Origin: Favolaschia claudopus
Lineage: Eukaryota; Basidiomycota; Agaricomycetes; Agaricales; Mycenaceae
NCBI GenBank assembly: GCA_037176885.1
Contig: JAWWNJ010000012.1
Span: 1,240,001-1,304,000, forward strand
Direction: 5' to 3'
Length of the DNA: 64,000 nt
The translations under genes were made by a program, and so were the position numbers. Each line of letters begins with the position of its first letter. Within the stretch, counting starts at the first letter, position 1. Positions 44,831 through 56,552 of the stretch are shown here, piece by piece. The notes beneath the pieces are model-generated. The model saw only the letters and a program-made list of their open reading frames with translations, made no database searches and had not been told where the DNA came from.

Positions 44831-45387
44831 TCACCGGTGTTTCCCACGGTTCAATTAAGTTCTTGAACCCGACTCTTCACCTACTTGCTGAGCAGCCTGT
44901 TATCGAGTATTGTATCGAGATATATCTGTAGCTCTACCGCTAAATGACACCCATGGCAGCATCTCTTCCCCGCTTCAACCGTTGTTGAATTGTTGTGTTG
45001 AACTTCCGGCATGCTCCGAGCCCATCGACGATAACCGACGAACATATCAAAATCTCACGCAAACAGTCCTTGGTCCGTGCGCTCGAGCCCCGGTATAAAT
45101 TCTCCGCCTCGTTTTCTTCGCAACTCATACTTACCTTGATGGCACAGGCCCCTTCAACTACCTGGGTCTGTGGGCCGTGGGATCACTCCATAGCACGGCG
45201 ACCTTGTCCATACAGAGTGCGCCTGCGGCTTGTATGTGCTTAGGTGCATGCACCGTCTCAATATTTTCCTGTCCCACCACGGCCACTCGGCTGGGTGGGC
45301 CTTTTTTTCGATCTTCCGCTTATCTAACCCTAACCTTAATTTGATTGTGAAATATATCGCTTTGACCTTCCGCATTAGGAATGTACT
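44831..45387 (-). repeat. Dispersed repeat with TTAGGG-like core, copy 2
   Basis: Inverted relative to copy 1 at 28475. Read on the minus strand it begins AATGCGGAAGGTCAAAGCG and has ggttagggttag at about 45323-45334. It ends near gtgggaaacaccggtgatgg. The first 250 bp differ from copy 1 at only a few positions; the rest has small indels. Confidence 0.75.
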
Positions 45388-46320
45388 TGCCGGTTTGCCT
45401 GACTTGAGCTACACCTGTCTCCCAGGGGTGAGACTATCGTTGTCAAGGTGTAACTTTGCTTCTTTAACCGTTATCTCGTCATGCTTCCGTTGCTGCTCCG
45501 TCGGATGGCTGGAGATTTGATAGTGCTTACAGTCGCCATTGAGAAATAGTTGGTTATTTCAAGTAATGAAGCAGAAGGGCTGAGCAATTGCTGAATCAGC
45601 AGTTTTTGCAACATGTGTGTAATCATCGACTCAACATCGACTGCAAGATTTCCCAATTTCGCGGCATGTCGGCGATCAGATCGCTTACCATAACAAACGC
45701 ACACAACTGGTCTACCTTCGCTTCGAAATGGCTACGGTCACGCCGACACGACGCGTAACCGACCGCGACTTAGAAGTTGACTCAAGCTACAGTAACAACG
45801 GCTTTGTGCACGACCTCTTGAGTACCACAACGGTGGGAGTTGGACTCCTCAATTCGACCAACTTTCGCCGCTGGCACTGCTTGCGATACACTGCCAATAC
45901 GGCCGTACACACCGACCCATTTCCCCTGGAAGTGTTCTATGGAGAGATTGAAATGCGACGGGCATAGCGCTGCACTAATAAAGACGGTCTTCTTCCGCTT
46001 TTCCTCCCGTTCATGACACTACAAACCTGCGGCAGTAGAATCACTGGCAACTGCAAGCGCGACGCTTTACGACCCTCAGACTGAGGCATTCAGTCATTCC
46101 GGGACAGAACGTTGGGAAGATTGCCGAGGCTTGAGCCTATCTGGATACCTGGAAACAGCGGCGAAGTGGTACTTTTCGTGGGATGACTTCAGGTATGCTT
46201 ATGCAAGGACTCCGTCGGAGTCGCTTTGGGATAACAAAGGAACACAAAATATGGTACATCTATACTCTATGGCGCGAAAGCTAAGCGGCTAGAACAAAGT
46301 ACAAAAAGGCTCGTGAGTGT
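45388..46320. other. Intergenic, one doubtful short frame
   Basis: The only candidate is an ATG frame at 45728-45967 (79 residues, MATVTPTRRVTDRDLEVDSS), which I do not recognise and would not call. Nothing else is seen. Confidence 0.25.
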
Positions 46321-47566
46321 TTAGACTTCTGATTCGCCATCCCCTTGGCTAACCCCAAGCTCAGAGAGCTTGTATCGTTTCAAAGCAAGATGCCACGCTC
46401 TATTCAGCGTAAGTCAAGTAGTTTCCGAGGATTCCATCACACTCACACGTAACCGTACTCGAATGTCAACCAGGCCTGCAAAGCCGTAGAATCCTCTTGC
46501 AAGGTTGCAGCGATGCGGTCATGAAGTTCGCCGACCTCTTGCACCATCTCGACCAACACGCGGTGAGAGTGCTTCTGTTCGATCCGGGCACTTAGCTGCA
46601 CGTAGCCCGTCGTCTCCCCCGCAAGTTCCTCCTTATAAAACCTAAAGGTCCCATAAGAAACTAACTGTAATCACAGGGAAATACCGACGAGAGAATATCG
46701 TTCACCAAGCACATGAATCGGTCGATGTCGGGGAGAACCTGGATGTACGCCGCGACGTCCGGGTGGATGTGCTTGGGGAATATAGCGCACGAGAACCCCG
46801 GCGCCATCCCGCTTTTCGCTCGGAGGAACGTCGGCCACCGGAGAGCGGTAGGCTGAACTTTCATCTCGCATATCTCCTTCTTGATCTCGAGGACGCTGGC
46901 GGTCACGAACTCGAAGGCCGCGCATACCATCGTATTCGCACAGAGTTGATCCCAGTGCTCGTATAAGCGTCCCAAGGCTTTATCAAACTGTCGGAGTCCG
47001 GGTTCGGTTTCGGATTCACCGAACAGATGCCTTCGCTGATAGTCTTCTAGGGGAAGCCAGTCGGCGTTGTCATCGATGTAGAAGAAAAACCTGCGCGTAT
47101 AAATCAGCAAAGTTATCGTTGCAGGCAATGGGGAAGCGCTTCACCATGTATAGAGGCCGAAGACAAACTTCACTTCGAATGGATGACGGGAGTAAAAGTA
47201 CTATACACATGAGGTGCGTTATCGATGCGCATTTCACCTTCAGAGTTACTTACCTGCACCGTTGAGACAGCCTTCTTGGTCGTGTTAGCCAAAACAGCAG
47301 AATCCTGGCTGCTGCCTTTGTACCAGGATGTTACTTCTTCGTTGATGGCTTTCTCTAGGGCATCACTTGTATTTTTGAAGACCGCAGGGGCTTTCGAAGG
47401 GCTGTATGAAACCACTTCAAGCATAGATTCGATAATGGTTCTGAGATCTAGTTCACCGTCCTGCCGCAGTAATTAAATCTCAGCAAGAATTTCAATCAAA
47501 CATCGAGCGTACCTGACAGCGGTTGAAGTTGGACTTCAAAGTCGTCGGAGTAAGTTGCACGACCAT
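46321..47566 (-). CDS. Terpene synthase, trichodiene-synthase-type
   Basis: Class I sesquiterpene cyclase-like enzyme, expected to ionise farnesyl diphosphate with Mg2+. The aligned core reads YFYSRHPFEVKFVFGLYTW, then FFFYIDDNADWLP with the D-D-x-x-D metal motif, and later NDILS|FYKEELAGE, the NSE metal triad (N-D-x-x-S-x-x-x-E). Arg/Lys-Tyr near the end (LALKRYKLSEL) fits the family's C-terminal R-Y pair. Exons: 47513-47566 (MVVQLTPTTLKSNFNRCQ), 47254-47460, a 56-nt exon near 47150-47205, a long core exon, FYKEEL..., and the last exon ending at 46321. All GT-AG. The product cannot be predicted from sequence. Divergent to a P450 starting 0.94 kb away. Confidence 0.85.
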
Positions 47567-48507
47567 TGTACTGGGTGGTTTAATTGATTTTGTTCTTTCG
47601 CGTGAGTGCTCGCTTTTAAACCAGCCGCAAGTAACTTGCCAGGCACATGGATATATCATATCGTTTCTCTTCCAGGCAAGGCGATAGCCACCCCCAGCCG
47701 AAGCCTCCCGGTGTACGAAATTCCGACTCCTCCAAGGCCCCTGAAGATTCCCTCGCTGCCGTCGCAAACTCAAGATACGGGTATCGTCTACCTTTACTTT
47801 CAACTCGGAATTCTCCAGTATCGTCAGGTTTATGCGTACCAGGACGGGAGTACGCCATTCCGCCTGGCACTGCTTAATTTGGATTCAATCGTTCAAGCAA
47901 TCTGTAGGCCATGCTTTTGCTTCTGGATGAAAAGGTCGATTTTTATCCCTCATTGACCTGACGCGCAGATACTCGAATCAATCTGACGACAGTTCGTTTA
48001 CACGAACAAAAAGCTCCACGGTTGCGCTTTGCTATTGGAACAACACTGATAAAAAATGAAGACTTCGATTCTCTCGAATCGGAGCGAAGCCATCTTTTAC
48101 TTCAAGATGGCTCGGTAGATATGAGCTGAACTCATGTCTACGTTTTCCCAGATGCAAGAATCAAAGCCGAGGCCCTCCTGGACGTGCCTGATTCTCAAAG
48201 GAATCTAATCTTCACCATTTGATGTCCAGAAGGCGAAAGTGAGGACATTCCGCTTGCGTCGCAGTAGGCATTGAACTCCGACCCGGCCTATAAAAAGCAG
48301 GTTCGGCGCTCCCGCTTCGCCAAGGACGGGTAGTCAATGGATCCCGGTGGGTTACCGTAGGAATCTTCCCGCTCTCCCGCCTTTTGTTCTCTTCGCGAAC
48401 GTCGGCATTAGCTGAGATTTGATGCACTATTTTCGGATGGCGAATAAAATCCGGACCACTCACACTCGACACGCTCGTTGTCCCTTTGCTTCTTGCTGCC
48501 CTCAGCG
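47567..48507. other. Shared divergent promoter region, terpene synthase / P450
   Basis: About 940 bp with no gene. A good TATA box lies at 48289. No clear repeated regulator site was found by eye. Confidence 0.4.
48289..48295 (+). promoter_or_regulatory. TATA box upstream of the P450 gene
   Basis: TATAAAA, 219 bp before the P450 start codon. It would imply a leader of about 180 nt. Confidence 0.35.
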
Positions 48508-50524
48508 ATGAATTTGCTCGCCGCTGAATTGGGCCTTGGCCTCGTATGCTTCCTTGTCTATCGCAAAATTTACACTGCTTGGAAAGATCGAGGACCTCCG
48601 GGCCCACGGGGCTTACCTATCATTGGCAACATGCTCCAGATACGCAAACTCCCTTGGATAACTTTCACGAAATGGACTCGAGAATACGGTGAGGAAACAA
48701 ACTTGACTTTCTCTGTTCCGCTCGTGTTCAATGCCACGGCCAGGCCCAATCTATCGTATAAACATTGGCGGTCAGAATGCAATCATCTTGGGAAGCACCA
48801 AAGTCGCGTCGGATATTCTGGACCGTCGTTCAGGCATCACTGGCGATCGACCGCAAAATATCGTTACGAGGATCCTCACCGGAGACCTCATCTTCGCGTT
48901 TTCACAAATCGGCCAAACTTGGCGCCGCATGCGAAAGGCCTCTCATGAGTCCGTTTTTCTATCTATGCGCATTCTTTACATTTCTAACGAACGTATCTCA
49001 GCGCGCTAGGCCCACAAATAGCGAAGAATTACCATCCGCTTCAAGAACGCGAGGCGATAGTCCTCGTTGACGAAATGATTCAAACACCATTGCAGTTCAA
49101 CGCTCATATCAAACGCGCGAGCGCATCGATAGTGATGTCGATTATATATGGTATTCCAATCGCAGATTCCAGGGACCCCATTGTCATGAATATCACGCAA
49201 TTCGTGGATCGAGCGTTAGGCGCTGCCGCCCCCGGTGCATTTTTGGTTGAATATTTTACTTGGATGCAATATCTTCCTCGTTGGATGTCTGGATGGAGAC
49301 GATACGCCGAATTCTGGTATCAGCAAGATTCAGTGATGCTGACGGGGTTGTTTTCGAAGGCACAGACGCGTCGGGTGAGTTTCTCTTGCTTGATCAGAAG
49401 AACGATTCTTAGGTTCGAGAATAGGAAAATGGCGAAGATGGTCCTAGTGTAGCTGCAGCCCTCATGGATAGCACGGAAAAAGATGCTCTTACGCTAGTAG
49501 ATTCGGCTTGGTTATCCGCCACCCTCTAGTGAGTTTTCTATTCTTCATTCCAGACAACAACAACTTACTTGGTCGCAGCGCTGCTGGTGCCGAGACGGTA
49601 ACTTGACCAATGAAATTTCGATTTTCTTGTACTGAAAACACTAATCCCACGTTTAGAGCGCCGGCCAAATGGAATGGTTCATGATCAGCATGCTTCTACA
49701 CCCCCAAGTCCAAACTGCAGCTCAGCGGCAATTGGACGACGTCGTAGGCCGCGGTCGGATGCCGACACTCGCAGATTACGATCATTTGCCATACATCAGA
49801 GCAATTGTGAAGGAAGTTTTGCGCTGGCGAACTGTACTTCCAATCGGTCGGCGGGGTTCAACATTTTTATTTACTCAATATACTCATTTTTTATTCCAGG
49901 CCTGCCACATCGGGTCTCCGAGGACGACTGGTACGAAGGATTTTTCATTGCTAAAGATTCAATTCTCATCCCGAATATCTGGTGCGGCATTTCGTTGGGT
50001 TTGTTTCAATTCATTGAAACCGTCAATGACTAGGGGAATGAACCACGATACCGCCGTATACGGTGAAGATGCAGAGGCTTTCCGCCCTGAAAGACATCTC
50101 ACCAAAGACGGGGTTTTGGCATCTGCACCGAAGGACACAAAGGACGAGAGCCATTCCTCTTACGGATTCGGCAAACGGTAACGCCTCCACTTTCGAACAT
50201 GACATCGAGTTGATCAGCTATGGTTGTTATTGTAGAATTTGCGTCGGCCGCCATGTCGCGAACCGGTCACTATTCATTGAAATGGCCACAACTCTATGGA
50301 CATTCAATATTCTGCCTTCGAAAGACGAGAATGGTAATGTGATGCTGCCCGATGCTAGACCGACCCGAGGTGATAGTCTCAATTTGTAAGAACCTTTCAT
50401 TCTCATTGTCTGCTGCTCATTCTTCATTGGCATCAGACGTCCAGCCCCGTTCCAGTGCGAGATCATCCCGCGGTTCGACAATGCGACCGAGATTGTTGCA
50501 CAGGCGAAGAGCATGATTGTTTAG
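48508..50524 (+). CDS. Cytochrome P450 monooxygenase (copy 1)
   Basis: ER-bound heme-thiolate oxygenase. MNLLAAELGLGLVCFLVYRK is the membrane anchor, then the proline hinge PPGPRGLPIIGN. Further blocks: PIYRINIGGQNAIILGS, SQIGQTWRRMRKASHE (C-helix W-x-x-x-R), the I-helix AAGAET|SAGQMEWF, the K-helix KEVLRWR (E-x-x-R), and AFRPERHL. The heme loop is split by an intron: SYGFGKR|ICVGRHVAN, giving F-G-x-x-R-x-C-x-G. It ends AKSMIV with TAG at 50522-50524. About ten introns, all near 50-60 bp. Intron sites match the second P450 at 62682. With the divergent terpene synthase it suggests oxidation of a terpene product; the substrate is unknown. Confidence 0.9.
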
Positions 50525-51076
50525 ATAAAGCTTTAAATTAATTAATACCCGGTTGAGAAAGCTTTCAACAGAGTTAATTCATGCCGCGCAAGTGATCTAT
50601 TTCTCGCTCCGTTTCTGTGTGAGTTTGGTTCACTGTAAAGTTTCGGAAGGCTAGCTGTTTCTGTAACCGAAACATTTGTTTGATCTTCTTTCCTCTTGAC
50701 TCCCGGCCGCAGAGTTTGACTTTTTGCGAAGTTTTTGTAAAGATCTGTTTGAATCTGAATTCCCAACGCGCTGAAGTGTGTCACAACAAATTCAGGTATG
50801 ATCAGAAGGCCTATCGGCCGCGTATTTGGCTGATTGCGCGCTCAGAGGCCAATCTGGCGGCATTTTGAGGATCGTGTTACGTTGCATACAAATTTTTTAC
50901 AGTGCGCAATTATCTGCGAGCCGCGCCGCGCGCCAATTGGTTGGATTTTTCAAGACCAGGCCAATGCTTCGCACACATGCAACGCTTGACAACAGCGTTT
51001 GTGCATGTCAATGGTGATATGCAACTAGGGAGACAGATTCGAGTGGACCGGGAAAAAAATACGGGTTAACCGGGAT
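50525..51076. other. Intergenic
   Basis: No gene or repeat seen between the P450 and the tRNA. Confidence 0.3.
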
Positions 51077-51158
51077 GCTCCCTGTGAGGCTCGAACTCAC
51101 GACCTTCAGATAAGTTACTTATATGAGACTGACGCTCTACCGGCTGAGCCAAGGAAGC
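51077..51158 (-). tRNA. tRNA-Met (CAT), elongator type, with 10-nt intron
   Basis: The minus strand folds as a full cloverleaf. The acceptor stem pairs GCTTCCT with AGGGAGC. The D-arm reads GGCTCAGCCGGTAGAGC and the T-arm GTGAGTTCGAGCCTCAC. The anticodon region is CAGTCTCAT-A, then a 10-nt intron (51112-51121, taagtaactt), then ATCTG. Sequence fits the eukaryotic elongator, not initiator, tRNA-Met. CCA is not encoded. Confidence 0.92.
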
Positions 51159-51858
51159 GATCGATCATGACGTTCACTGGAATTTCCAAGTTCATAAGGG
51201 AACGGTATTGACAGATCGCAAAACAAAATCTCCACATCCTTGCAATTGATAGTTGTAAGCACATCGCAGACATAAGCAACATACCACGTTGAAAAAAAAT
51301 ACTTGGGGTTGAACCCATTTTCAAAATTCCTCCCAATGGTGAATCTTGCCTTCACTCATGGAATTTGCAGCGACTCGGAGGAAATCAATTTTTGACATCC
51401 TGTCGCGGCGAGAAGATACTCATGGGGTGCGCAGAAACGCGCTGCGCCATGCAGTACGTTGCTGTGTTGAAGCTCTGCTCGACAATCGATTGGATTCGAT
51501 TCAACACCAAGTTGACTGTTGAACATCGTCATTCAAGATCGTAACGATTTGCCAGATCGGGACTCATTAGCTCGTTAAATTTCTTTAGCATTTTTTCTTC
51601 CAGAACAGAGCACAAAGCTGATCTGAACTACGCGAAGGATTGATACTTCCAGCCTCGAAATCCGACCTTTCTTGGGTAGAACCAGGAGCTTCTCGGCTCT
51701 GCCAACACTGCCATGACGTAAATGCTGTGCCGGTGTACACCGCTTACGATCCGATAAATAGCTTGTCAGCGCCGTCCTTGCCGTTCCCCAACTTCCCCTC
51801 TCCCCCCACGAGCAGCCTAAACTCCTCGATTCACACCCACAGAAACTAAGAAATCAGA
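51159..51858. other. Intergenic, tRNA to penta-EF-hand gene
   Basis: No gene seen. The right half should hold the promoter of the calcium-binding protein gene. Confidence 0.3.
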
Positions 51859-53810
51859 ATGTCCTACCCCGGTGTACGCCAAATCCCGTCTGGAAAATAC
51901 TAGGAACAAAGCTGATTAGTATGACTTCAAATCTGAATTATAGCAGCAATATGGCGGCGGCGGCGGATACGGTGGCGGAGGCTACGGAGGACCTCCTCCA
52001 GGTGGACCCCCTCCTGCTCATGGTGAGTTTCTCCCTTATCTCTCGTCTTTTGTACAAGAAGATTGAATTGTAATACTAACGCCCAATCGATGACGCGCAG
52101 GCGGCTACGGAGGAGGCGGATATGGCGCACCTCCCGGTGGCGGATATGGTGCCGGTGGCCATGCAGGTGGATTTGCACCTCCCGGTGGCGGAGGTCCCCC
52201 ACCCGGTGCGGACCCTCAGTGCGTACAAAATTCTAAAAGCACGGAAATGCAGAATATTAACGTGAATTGATGCACAGGCTGTGGAACTGGTTCACCTCCG
52301 TCGACGTCGACAGGTCCGGCCACATTTCCGCGCCCGAGCTTGGTACGTTTTCTTTGTTTTCGTTTTTCGACTGTAGAACGGTGGTTTATATTGCACGGAC
52401 AGAGCGCGCGCTGATCAACGGCGACTGGACCCCCTTCGACCTCGACACCGTCAAGCTCCTCATGACCATGTTCGATACTGACCGTTCAGGCACCATCGGG
52501 TTCAATGAGTTTGCTGGTGCGTTTTGCTCGCCCCTTTTGTACCCCCACTTCGCGATACAAATCCCCATGCTCCAGGCCTCTGGAAATACATCAAAGACTG
52601 GCAAAACGTCTTCAAGCACTTTGACCGCGACCGCTCCGGCTCCATCGATGGCAACGAGCTGCGCGATGCCCTCGCGCAGTTTGGCTTCAACCTAAGCCCC
52701 CATTTGTTGGTGCTCGTGCAGAGGAAGTATGGTGAGTATCATAGCCTCACCCAGCCCCCTCCCCCTCCCCACCCGCATTCCCCTTCTGTTTCCTCTCCCT
52801 GTCCCCCTGTCCCCCTGCACTGGTCCCCTCTCTTCCTCTTCCTCTTCCCCTAACACCCATACTCACAGACCCTGTCAAAGCCGGCACGACAGGACGCCCT
52901 GGCGCGGCTCCCCCAGGTATCACCTTCGACCGCTTCGTGCGTGCGTGTGTGGTTGTCAAGCAGTTGTCTGAGGTGAGTGTTATGGTTCCGTTTTTTTCCT
53001 TTTGCTATTTCGGTGGGGAACGGGAAGCAAAAATAAATGTGAACCGTGCCCGGGAACTGGAGATGCAGATTGGGATGCACTGCAGCGGAGTCAGTTGCGC
53101 TCTCGCGCATATACCTCTTTTGCTTGGACTGGCGTGCGATGTCACCGGAGCACCCAGGCCAAGTCTGGGTGTTACCAGCGTTTTTGCATCTGTCGGGTGT
53201 AGACATAACACCACCCTCGTATGTGATATGACGATTTTTGTCGTGCCCATGGATATCTTTCCAGGGAGCTCGGGGCGGCATGACGCTCGCCGATATCTGT
53301 CTCTCGTGGGGCGACGACTTTGGATATAGATAAGGAGAAGCGGGAGCGGGAATGGGATTACATGCCCGAATCCTCCGCCGAGATCGCGTTGGCAGCTCAC
53401 TCGTCTCCCGCGACATCTGGGCGGGAGTGGCGCTTATCGTACAGGCGGCAGAAGTGGAGGAGATAATCACGGCAATAGCGCCGCCGGGTTGTCGTACGAG
53501 CGGGAGAAGACATCGCTGAGGTTGGTACGACTATGTGGGTCGTCGTCCAGTGGAGTGGTCTTTCTCCGTTCATGTCGCTCGCGCTCCTGCCAGATTCCCG
53601 TGCTCTTCCCGCCCTCTCCGTTCCTCCTCTTTTCTTCATCACTTCCATCTTCTCCTTCCATCTTCTTTCACCCCTCTGTATTCAAGAAATGCCGCTGACC
53701 ACCCTCCTTCTTCCCTCTCCCAGGCTTTCGGCCGTCTCGACACCGACCGCGACGGGTGGATCCAGATCGGATACGACCAGTTCATGGAGACGGTGTTGAG
53801 CCTCCCTTGA
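51859..53810 (+). CDS. Penta-EF-hand calcium-binding protein (peflin/ALG-2-like)
   Basis: Calcium sensor of the penta-EF-hand group (ALG-2/peflin), which binds partner proteins at membranes. MSYPG is joined to a Gly/Tyr/Pro-rich tail (YGGGGGYGGGGYGGPPPGGP and more), typical of peflin. EF loops: DVDRSGHISAPE, DTDRSGTIGFNE, DRDRSGSIDGNE, all with canonical acidic ends; the last, DTDRDGWIQIGY, lacks the final Glu and probably does not bind calcium, as usual for dimerising EF5. Exons are separated by about 60-120-bp introns, except the last intron (52973-53723), which is 751 bp. The last exon, starting AFGRLDTDRDG, ends at 53810. Start at 51859 is the first ATG of the gene. Confidence 0.88.
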
Positions 53811-54483
53811 GCTGCTTCTTCCGCCCGTCTCAGCCTTTACCGCCAGTATTGTCTCGACCCCAGTCCTTACCCCCAGTATTGTACTCCGAATCCGAATCCC
53901 ATTGTACAGTGTATGTACCTGTTTCCTTGAACCGTTCTCCTTGCCCCCTCTTTCTTCTCGATTCCCTTTATTTCGAATGTACTGTATTGTACTGTACCGT
54001 ACGTGTGTCGCTCGAAAGAAATATGAATAAATAAATATGTACAGTTTTTGTACCACATACCAAAACCGTCTCTTAGCTAAATCGAGAGGACCAAGCTCGA
54101 GGTGGACGTATACTACCCAGCAGCGAATTCAAATGCTTACAGGCAATCTCCGGGCAATGATCTAGGCGAATTTAAAATCACGCCGGCCCTAAAGCACAAT
54201 GCTTTTGAAGCTTTTCTTTCCCTCTACTTTAAGCTTCAAGTCTGCGGCGTTCTTCAGAATCTTTCGCCTGAGAGTACTCGTGTCAATTGTTCTCCGATCT
54301 GATGCTCTTTAGCTGCTTTTGAACTCTTTCATTCGTTTTCCATCCCACTGGCCAGTGGCAGCAAGTGGCAGCAAAGCCACTTTCACACTCAATCGCTGCC
54401 CAATCGCGACAAAAACGCCGACACGGTACTTATAATGGTCGACCGTCGCCTCACCTGTTTTCAGACCCCCACCTCACAACAAC
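53811..54483. other. Intergenic
   Basis: 3' flank of the EF-hand gene and promoter of the F-box gene. No other gene is seen. Confidence 0.3.
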
Positions 54484-55974
54484 ATGCTCGAAAGAAAAGG
54501 TTCTTCGAGTTCAGTGGCACTCGCCACCCCCACTTCCACCAGCCAACGTTGTCCCTCCGAAATTTTGGAGGAGATATTTAAATCCACAATGGATCTGGGG
54601 CACACCCGCACAATTGGCTCGTGTGAAGTACCCGTAGCTCCATGGAAGCTCTCGCTCGTCTGCCGTGAATGGCGGGCTGTTGCTCACGACTTACCGCGTC
54701 TCTGGACCAACGTCTGTATCCAGGTTTTCAGTTTCGACGCCAACGGCTCTATGCATCATGGTCCCGGATTCGAATCGCTCAGCATCACGTATCCGTTGGC
54801 CGCCTTGGAACGACAGCTCTCCCTGTCCAAGGATGCACCCTTGTCCATCGACCTGAGTGCAGGAGAGCGCCAGGACCCTTATTTCGACCAACTCCTCCTC
54901 CGTCTGGTCAAGGAGAGCCATCGTTGGGAAAGCCTCTCAATTCGCTGGCGGCACTCTCCCAGATCATTCGATGCCCTCGCTGCCGTCGGTGGCGGACTAC
55001 CTCAACTTCAGCGACTGGTCATTCATCCATATTCCGTGCTCTCCGGCAAGTGGCCGACGGTGTTGAACAGCCTGTTTACGAACACCCCGTCATTGCGGGA
55101 GGTCTTCCTGTGCGACGAGGTTTTCTACTCGCACTCGCCACGCCTTCAGCTTCCTTGGCACCAGCTGAGACGCCTTCGCATGCGCGAGAGCCCCAAGTGG
55201 ATCTGTGATGTGCTATCAAGGACAACCGAGCTCGTTGACTGTGAAATAGCCACATATGTTCATGAGTCCCGTTCAATCAGCCGGGAGGAGGAAGATGAAG
55301 AGGACAACGGAATCCTGGTTGACTATGTCAACTTGCCACATCTGCGACAACTAGCGCTTCGTCGATGGAAACCTGAGGGCTCAGAGTTCATCGAGGAATA
55401 TCTGATAACCCCGAGTCTCTTAAACCTCGAGTTCCAGGGGTACCTAAACGAGATTCGTCTCATCCTCAAAGATGCTATGTGTCCATTGCAGACATTGAAG
55501 CTGTCGCAATTCGTCATAAACCGCCCCTTGACCCTCGTCCAACTTCTCCGACATGCTCCAGCGTTATCGTACCTCGAGATCGACTGGAACAGCAAATACC
55601 ATTACTCCTGCAATGACGAAGACGAATTCGTAGACTGCATCCTTGCTATGAACCTTATGTCCGCCGGTTTCGTCAAACTGTGCCCGAAGCTGGTTTCGAT
55701 ACGCCTTGCGCTGCCGTACAATTGCGAATTGGAGCACGCTGAGGGGCGGGTTTGCCAGATGGTCGAATCTCGCTGGAATTGTTCTGCAGCCCGGCGTAGG
55801 CTTCGCAGTGTCCATATCTCCGGCATGGGCTTCCATCCCGATATTCTGGCAAGATTCGAAGAGTTGCGACTCGAAGGTCTGGAGATAAATGAGCTGAGGG
55901 AATTTGAACCGTATGAAGAACCGCCTCACAATCCGATGGTGCGTCTGCTGTCCTATCTCAATCTCCCTCTTTGA
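54484..55974 (+). CDS. F-box protein, 496 residues, single exon
   Basis: Predicted SCF adaptor. A short Ser/Thr-rich lead (MLERKGSSSSVALATPTSTS) precedes the F-box RCPSEILEEIFKSTMDL, and LSLVCREWRAVAHDLPRLW completes it. The scaffold has leucine-rich strands (LPHLRQLALRRWKPEG; LLNLEFQGYLNEIRLIL; PALSYLEIDWNSKYHYS) and an acidic loop (REEEDEEDNG). The frame is intact without introns. It belongs to the common agaricomycete subfamily with PW-KLSLVCR-W after the F-box, different from the neighbour at 56553. Target unknown. Confidence 0.85.
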   Translation: MLERKGSSSSVALATPTSTSQRCPSEILEEIFKSTMDLGHTRTIGSCEVPVAPWKLSLVCREWRAVAHDLPRLWTNVCIQVFSFDANGSMHHGPGFESLSITYPLAALERQLSLSKDAPLSIDLSAGERQDPYFDQLLLRLVKESHRWESLSIRWRHSPRSFDALAAVGGGLPQLQRLVIHPYSVLSGKWPTVLNSLFTNTPSLREVFLCDEVFYSHSPRLQLPWHQLRRLRMRESPKWICDVLSRTTELVDCEIATYVHESRSISREEEDEEDNGILVDYVNLPHLRQLALRRWKPEGSEFIEEYLITPSLLNLEFQGYLNEIRLILKDAMCPLQTLKLSQFVINRPLTLVQLLRHAPALSYLEIDWNSKYHYSCNDEDEFVDCILAMNLMSAGFVKLCPKLVSIRLALPYNCELEHAEGRVCQMVESRWNCSAARRRLRSVHISGMGFHPDILARFEELRLEGLEINELREFEPYEEPPHNPMVRLLSYLNLPL

Positions 55975-56552
55975 ATGTCTAATTTATTTCAGGGACGAAA
56001 AGCTTCGAAGCCACAGCTCGTGAATGAATAGAATGGGTTAGACTATCAATTGTATAGATTCAATGTAATTGCTCAAGCATGAACTCAACTCACGGGCACT
56101 CTGCCAGCAGCCTGCGTCCATAATTTTGGAGCGAGTCGGATCGAGAAAGAGACAATGAGCCGGTAATCTCTACGCGACGTGGTCTCTGCTCGATTCGAAT
56201 CTTCCTAATTGCTTAACTGCCAATGAACGTGATCTTTGTCTAATTTAGAGGTGGCTCTTCGGGTCTTCCAGGCTGCTAGCTCTTTTTGGAGGAGGAGGGT
56301 GATCAAATGAGCAATTTCCTTTTGTAGCAAATATATTACTATAACGGGACCTTCCCTTCGTTTGGTCCCCACCATTGTCACCAAACGATGTCATTCCCTC
56401 TCGTACCCAAGAAATTTAATCACTGATTTTATTCTATACGACAGATATTTTCGACGTCAAGCCCTAGAATTGTTTAAGAAAATGACACTACACTAGATTA
56501 TATAGATACGTTGGTATAAATGTAACTAAATGCTCCTCCATCCATCCGTAAC
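55975..56552. other. Convergent intergenic stretch
   Basis: No gene or repeat seen between two convergent F-box genes. Confidence 0.3.

Noticed and set aside
45728..45967. 79-residue plus-strand frame MATVTPTRRV...
   Set aside because: ATG-started and plausible in composition, but isolated, unrecognised and without exon partners.
52850..53470. 206-residue minus-strand frame across the EF-hand gene
   Set aside because: It is antisense to an exon and the long intron of a clear gene and shows no domain.
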